The translations under genes were made by a program, and so were the position numbers. Under the pieces are notes generated by a model. The model made no database searches. It had not been told where the DNA came from and saw only the letters and a program-made list of their open reading frames with translations. Below, one piece after another: positions 58,601-64,000 of a stretch of 64,000 bases of DNA. How positions within the stretch are numbered: the first letter of the stretch is position 1; the number at the start of each line of letters is the position of its first letter. Source of the stretch: Rhabditoides inermis (Eukaryota; Nematoda; Chromadorea; Rhabditida; Rhabditidae); assembly GCA_963966185.1 (NCBI GenBank), contig CAWZYM010000327.1, positions 1-64,000 on the forward strand. Direction: 5' to 3'.

Positions 58601-61600
58601 ACAGCAGTACATCGACAAGCACCGTCGAACCGTCATCCACCACTTTCTCGGACAGCAGTACATCGACGAGCACCGTCAAACCGTCATCCACCACTGTCTC
58701 GGACAGCATTACTTCGACGAGCACCGTCGAACCGTCATCCACCACTGACTCGGACAGCAGCACATCGACAAGCACCGTCGAACCGTCATCCACCACTTTC
58801 TCGGACAGCATTACTTCGACGAGCACCGTCAAACCGTCATCCACCACTGTCTCGGACAGCATTACTTCGACGAGCACCGTCGAACCGTCATCCACCACTG
58901 TCTCGGACAGCATTACTTCGACGAGCACCGTCGAACCGTCATCCACCACTGTCTCGGACAGCAGCACATCGACAAGCACCGTCGAACCGTCATCCACCAC
59001 TTTCTCGGACAGCAGTACATCGACGAGCACCGTCAAACCGTCATCCACCACTGTCTCGGACAGCATTACTTCGACGAGCACCGTCGAACCGTCATCCACC
59101 ACTGTCTCGGACAGCAGCACATCGACGAACACCGTCGAACCGTCATCCACCACTGTCTCGGACAGCAGCACATCGACGAGCTCCGTCGAACCGTCATCCA
59201 CCACTGTCTCGGACCACAGCACATTGATGAGCACCGTCAAACCGTCATCCACCACTGTCTCGGACAGCAACACATCGACAAGCACCGTCGAACCGTCATC
59301 CACTTTTGTCTCGGACAGCAGTACATCGACGAGCACCGTCGAACCGTCATCCACCACTGTCTCGGACAGCAGCACATCGACGAGCTCCGTCGAACCGTCA
59401 TCCACCACTGACTCGGACAGCAGCACATCGTTGAGCACCTTCGAACCGTCATCCACCACTGTCTCGGACAGCAGCACATCGACGAGCACTGTCAAACCGG
59501 CATCCACCACTGTCCCGGACAGCATTACTTCGACGAGCACCGTCGAACCGTCATCCACCATTGTCTCGGACTACAGCACATTGACGAGCACCGTCGAACC
59601 GTCATCCACCACTGTCTCGGACAGCAGCACATCGACGAGCACCGTCGAACCGTCATCAACCACTGTCTCGGACAACAGCACATCGACGAGCACCGTCGAA
59701 CCGTCATCCACCACTGTCTCGGACAGCAGCACATCGACGAGCACCGTCAAACCGGCATCCACCACTGTCTCGGACTACAGCACATCGACGAGCACCGTCG
59801 AACCGTCATCCACCACTGTCTCAGACAGCAGCACATCGACGAGCACCGTCAAACCGGCATCCACCACTGTCTCGGACTACAGCACATCGACGAGCACCGT
59901 CGAATCGTCATCCACCACTGTCTCGGACAGCAGCACATCGACGAGCACCGTCAAACCGGCATCCAGCACTGTCTCGGACAGCATTACTTCGACGAGTACT
60001 GTCGAACCGTCATCTACCACTGTCTCGGACAGCAGCACATCGACGAGCACCGTCGAACCGTCATCCACCACTGACTCGGACAGCAGCACATCGACGAGCA
60101 CCGTCGAACCGTCATCCACCACTGACTCGGACAGCAGCACATCGACGAGCACCGTCGAACCGTCATCCACCACTGACTCGGACAGCAGCACATCGACGAG
60201 CACCGTCGAACCGTCATCCACCACTGTCTCGGACAGCAGCATATCGACGAGCACCGTCGAACCGTCATCCATCACTGACTCGGACAGCAGCACATCGACA
60301 AGCACCGTCGAATCGTCATCCACCACTGTCTCGAACAGCAGTACATTGACGAGCACAGTTGAACCGTCATCCACCACTGTCTCGGACAACAGCACATCGA
60401 CGAGCACCATCAAACCGTCATCCACCACTGTCTCGGACAGCAGCACATCGACGAGCTCCGTCGAACCGTCATCCACCACTGTCTCGGACAGCAGTACATC
60501 GACGAGCTCCGTCAAACCGTCATCCACCACTGACTCGGACAGCAGCACATCGACAAGCACCGTCGAACCGTCATCCACCACTGTCTCGGACAGCAGCATA
60601 TCGACGAGCACCGTCGAACCGTCATCCACCACTGACTCGGACAGCAGCACATCGACGAGCACCGTCGAACCGTCATCCACCACTGTCTCGGACAGCAGCA
60701 TTTCGACGAGCACCGTCGAACCGTCATCCACCACTGTCTCGGACAGCAGTACATCGACGAGCACCGTCGATTCGTCATTCACCACTGTCTCGGACAGCAT
60801 TACTTCTAAGAGCACCGTCGAACCGTCATCCACCACTGACTCGGACAGCAGCACATCGACAAGCACCGTCGAACCGTCATCCACTATGGACTCGGACAGC
60901 AGCACATCGACGAGCACCGTCGAACCGTCATCCACAACTGTCTCGGACAGCAGCATATCGACGAGCACCGTCGAACCGTCATCCACCACTGACTCGGACA
61001 GCAGCACATCGACGAGCACCGTCGAACCGTCATCCACCACTGTCTCGGACAGCAGCGTTTCGACGAGCACCGTCGAACCGTCATCCACCACTGACTCGGA
61101 CAGCAGCACATCGACAAACACCGTCGAACCGTCATCTACCACTGTCTTGGACAGCAGCACATTGACGAGCTTCGTCGAACCGTCATCCACCACTGACTCG
61201 GACAGCAGCACATCGACGAGCACCGTCGAACCGTCATCCACCACTGTCTCGGACAGCAGCACATCGACAAGCACCGTCGAACCGTCATCTACCACTGTCT
61301 CGGACAGCAGCACATCGACGAGCACCGTCGAACCGTCATCCACCACTGACTCGGACAGCAGCACATCGACGAGCACCGTCGAACCGTCATCCACCACTGA
61401 CTCGGACAGCAGCACATCGACGAGCACCGTCGAACCGTCATCCACCACTGTCTCGGACAGCAGCATATCGACGAGCACCGTCGAACCGTCATCCATCACT
61501 GACTCGGACAGCAGCACATCGACAAGCACCGTCGAATCGTCATCCACCACTGTCTCGAACAGCAGTACATTGACGAGCACAGTTGAACCGTCATCCACCA

Positions 61601-64000
61601 CTGTCTCGGACAACAGCACATCGACGAGCACCATCAAACCGTCATCCACCACTGTCTCGGACAGCAGCACATCGACGAGCTCCGTCGAACCGTCATCCAC
61701 CACTGTCTCGGACAGCAGTACATCGACGAGCTCCGTCAAACCGTCATCCACCACTGACTCGGACAGCAGCACATCGACAAGCACCGTCGAACCGTCATCC
61801 ACCACTGTCTCGGTTAACAGCACATCGACGAGCACCGTCAAACCATCATCCACCACTGTCTCGGACAACAGCACATCGACGAGCACCGTCGAACCGTCAT
61901 CCACCACTGTCTCGGACAGCAGCACATCGACGAGCACCGTCGAACCGTCATCCACCACTGTCTCGGACAGCAGCACATCGACGAGCACCGTCGCACCGTC
62001 ATCCACCACTGTCTCGGACAGCAGCACATTGACGAGCACCGTCGAACCGTCATCCACCACTGTCTCGGACAGCAGCACATCGACGAGCACCTTCGAACCG
62101 TCATCCACCACTGTCTCGGACAGCAGCACATCGACGAGCACTGTCAAACCGGCATCCACCACTGTCTCGGACAGCAATACTTCGACGAGTACCGTCGAAC
62201 CGTCATCCACCATTGTCTCGGACTACAGCACATTGACGAGCACCGTCGAACCGTCATCCACCACTGTCTCGGACAGCAGTACATCGACGAGCACCGTCAA
62301 TTCGTCATTCACCACTGTCTCGGACAGCATTACTTCGACGAGCACCGTCGAACCGTCATCCACCACTGACTCGGACAGCAGCACATCGACAAGCACCGTC
62401 GAACCGTCATCCACCACTTTCTCGGACAGCAGTACATCGACGAGCACCGTCAAACCGTCATCCACCACTGTCTCGGACAGCATTACTTCGACGAGCACCG
62501 TCGAACCGTCATCCACCACTGTCTCGGACAGCAGCACATCGACGAGCTCCGTCGAACCGTCATCCACCACTGTCTCGGACCACAGCACATTGACGAGCAC
62601 CGTCAAACCGTCATCCACCACTGTCTCGGACAGCAACACATCGACAAGCACCGTCGAACCGTCATCCACTTTTGTCTCGGACAGCAGTACATCGACGAGC
62701 ACCGTCGAACCGTCATCCACCACTGTCTCGGACAGCAGCACATCGACGAGCTCCGTCGAACCGTCATCCACCACTGACTCGGACAGCAGCACATCGACGA
62801 GCACCTTCGAACCGTCATCCACCACTGTCTCGGACAGCAGCACATCGACGAGCACTGTCAAACCGGCATCCACCACTGTCTCGGACAGCATTACTTCGAC
62901 GAGCACCGTCGAACCGTCATCCACCATTGTCTCGGACTACAGCACATTGACGAGCACCGTCGAACCGTCATCCACCACTGTCTCGGACAGCAGCACATCG
63001 ACAAGCACCGTCGAACCGTCATCCACCACTGTCTCGGACAGCAGCACATCGACGAGCACCGTCGAACCGTCATCAACCACTGTCTCGGACAACAGCACAT
63101 CGACGAGCACCGTCGAACCGTCATCCACCACTGTCTCGGACAGCAGCACATCGACGAGCACCGTCAAACCGGCATCCACCACTGTCTCGGACTACAGCAC
63201 ATCGACGAGCACCGTCGAACCGTCATCCACCACTGTCTCAGACAGCAGCACATCGACGAGCACCGTCAAACCGGCATCCACCACTGTCTCGGACTACAGC
63301 ACATCGACGAGCACCGTCGAACCGTCATCCACCACTGTCTCGGACAGCAGCACATCGACGAGCACCGTCAAACCGGCATCCAGCACTGTCTCGGACAGCA
63401 TTACTTCGACGAGCACCGTCGAACCGTCATTCACCACTGTCTCGGACAGCAGCATATCGACGAGCACCGTCGTACCGTCATCCACCACTGTCTCGGACAG
63501 CAGCACATCGACGAGCACCGTCAAACCGGCATCCACCACTGTCTCGGACTACAGCACATCGACGAGCACCGTCGAACCGTCATCCACCACTGTCTCAGAC
63601 AGCAGCACATCGACGAGCACCGTCAAACCGGCATCCACCACTGTCTCGGACTACAGCACATCGACGAGCACCGTCGAACCGTCATCCACCACTGTCTCGG
63701 ACAGCAGCACATCGACGAGCACCGTCAAACCGGCATCCAGCACTGTCTCGGACAGCATTACTTCGACGAGTACTGTCGAACCGTCATCCAGCACTGTCTC
63801 GGACCACAGCACATCGACGAGCACAGTCGAACCGTCATCCACCACTGTCTCGGACAGCAGCATATCGACGAGCACCGTCGAACCGTCATCCACCACTGAC
63901 TCGGACAGCAGCACATCGACGAGCACCGTCGAACCGTCATTCACCACTGTCTCGGACAGCAGCATATCGACGAGCACCGTCGTACCGTCATCCACCACTG
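40616..64000 (+). CDS. Giant secreted mucin-like protein (17-residue Ser/Thr repeat), 3' end beyond window
   Basis: Five exons: 40616-40766, 40807-40876, 40922-40985, 41032-41111 and a giant exon from 41221. The first encodes a signal peptide (MIVVLCLLVAAALA, Met at 40631 or 40616) and a Tyr/Pro-rich segment (HYPPSQPVVYPPYESP). Exons 2-4 add a basic module with several Cys (CQRCQR, RRCLEAVVSC, QCVRGK). The donor AAAGAG|GTGTGA at 41112 with acceptor CAAATAG at 41220 delivers exactly the Ser/Thr frame. The giant exon repeats SSTSTSTVEPSSTTDSD with D/V, E/K and T/I variants, about 70 per cent Ser+Thr. A one-base deletion near 57573 breaks the frame (stop at about 57899-57901). The Ser/Thr frame then resumes one base off and stays open to 64000. 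Likely heavily O-glycosylated extracellular mucus or coat. Confidence 0.75.
41221..64000 (+). repeat. 51-bp minisatellite with higher-order structure, about 447 units
   Basis: The unit is AGCAGCACATCGACGAGCACCGTCGAACCGTCATCCACCACTGACTCGGAC in consensus, described here only as a 51-base period. Variants change single codons. A landmark unit (CAGCATTACTTCTAAGAGC) recurs at 43921, 45145, 46624, 48052, 49276, 50602, 52438, 53713, 55798, 56308, 57073 and 60795. Spacings are mostly multiples of 51 (1224, 1479, 1428, 1224, 1326, 1836, 1275). Shifts of 4131 and 4386 bases superimpose whole blocks. One unit near 54015 lost six bases. The array is not terminated in the window. Confidence 0.97.
57560..57590 (+). 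other. Frame-breaking single-base deletion in the mucin array
   Basis: The sequence reads TCTACCTTTACTCGGACAGC where sibling units read TCTACCTTTGTCTCGGACAGC (near 56801) or ...GACTCGGACAGC. One base is missing. Downstream, the Ser/Thr reading continues in the next frame. In the original frame translation turns to TRTAAHRRAPSNRHPPL repeats and stops about 330 bases later. Confidence 0.9.

Noticed and set aside
41241..63940. Many minus-strand frames reading QWWMTVRRCSSMCCCPR
   Set aside because: Third-strand-frame shadows of the same unit. The Cys/Trp richness is an artefact of the repeat.
41221..64000. CRISPR array or bacterial adhesin
   Set aside because: Units are directly tandem without spacers, and the window is plainly eukaryotic with spliced genes.

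Overview
This is a eukaryotic, animal-type window. Nearly every gene is split by short GT-AG introns, and conserved animal proteins can be assembled exon by exon with every phase agreeing. These are COPI beta-coat (COPB1), a ZRANB2-type zinc-finger/RS-like splicing protein, a YIPF1/2-type Golgi protein and an organic solute transporter alpha (OST-alpha) type protein. Signal-peptide mucins, a saposin, a retroelement and a tRNA-derived SINE fit an invertebrate with a fairly compact genome. I cannot name the taxon.

Layout. 1-551: the 3' end of an unrecognised plus-strand gene. 966-4632: an unrecognised minus-strand gene, convergent with it. 4880-8900: a decayed LTR-type retroelement (gag, two zinc knuckles, protease fragment, possible LTR) split by a 1.3 kb element with inverted repeats and TTAA target duplications. 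9454-9932: a small saposin-domain gene (minus). 10412-16985: COPB1, 23 coding exons (minus). 17392-19725: ZRANB2-like gene, head-to-head with COPB1. 20072-27283: YIPF1/2-like gene; its intron 6 holds a complete antisense seven-exon gene for a 7-TM protein (23483-24740). 28793-38687: OST-alpha-like gene; its 5 kb intron 10 holds a tandem antisense cluster of three paralogous genes of an unrecognised, about four-TM family. 39135-39961: a Thr-rich, probably GPI-anchored mucin (minus). 40616 to the window end: a secreted mucin-like gene whose giant exon is a 51-bp minisatellite encoding a 17-residue Ser/Thr repeat, about 447 units, running off the window.

Themes. Housekeeping secretory-pathway genes (COPB1, YIPF1/2) sit beside membrane and surface genes. 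Two host introns carry antisense membrane-protein genes. Two mucins are arranged head-to-head. The mucin array has at least three levels of repetition (51 bp; about 1.2-1.5 kb; 4.1-4.4 kb) and one frame-breaking deletion near 57573.

The strongest candidates for something undescribed are the nested paralogous membrane-protein cluster in the OST-alpha intron, the nested 7-TM gene, and the giant mucin with its hierarchical repeat.
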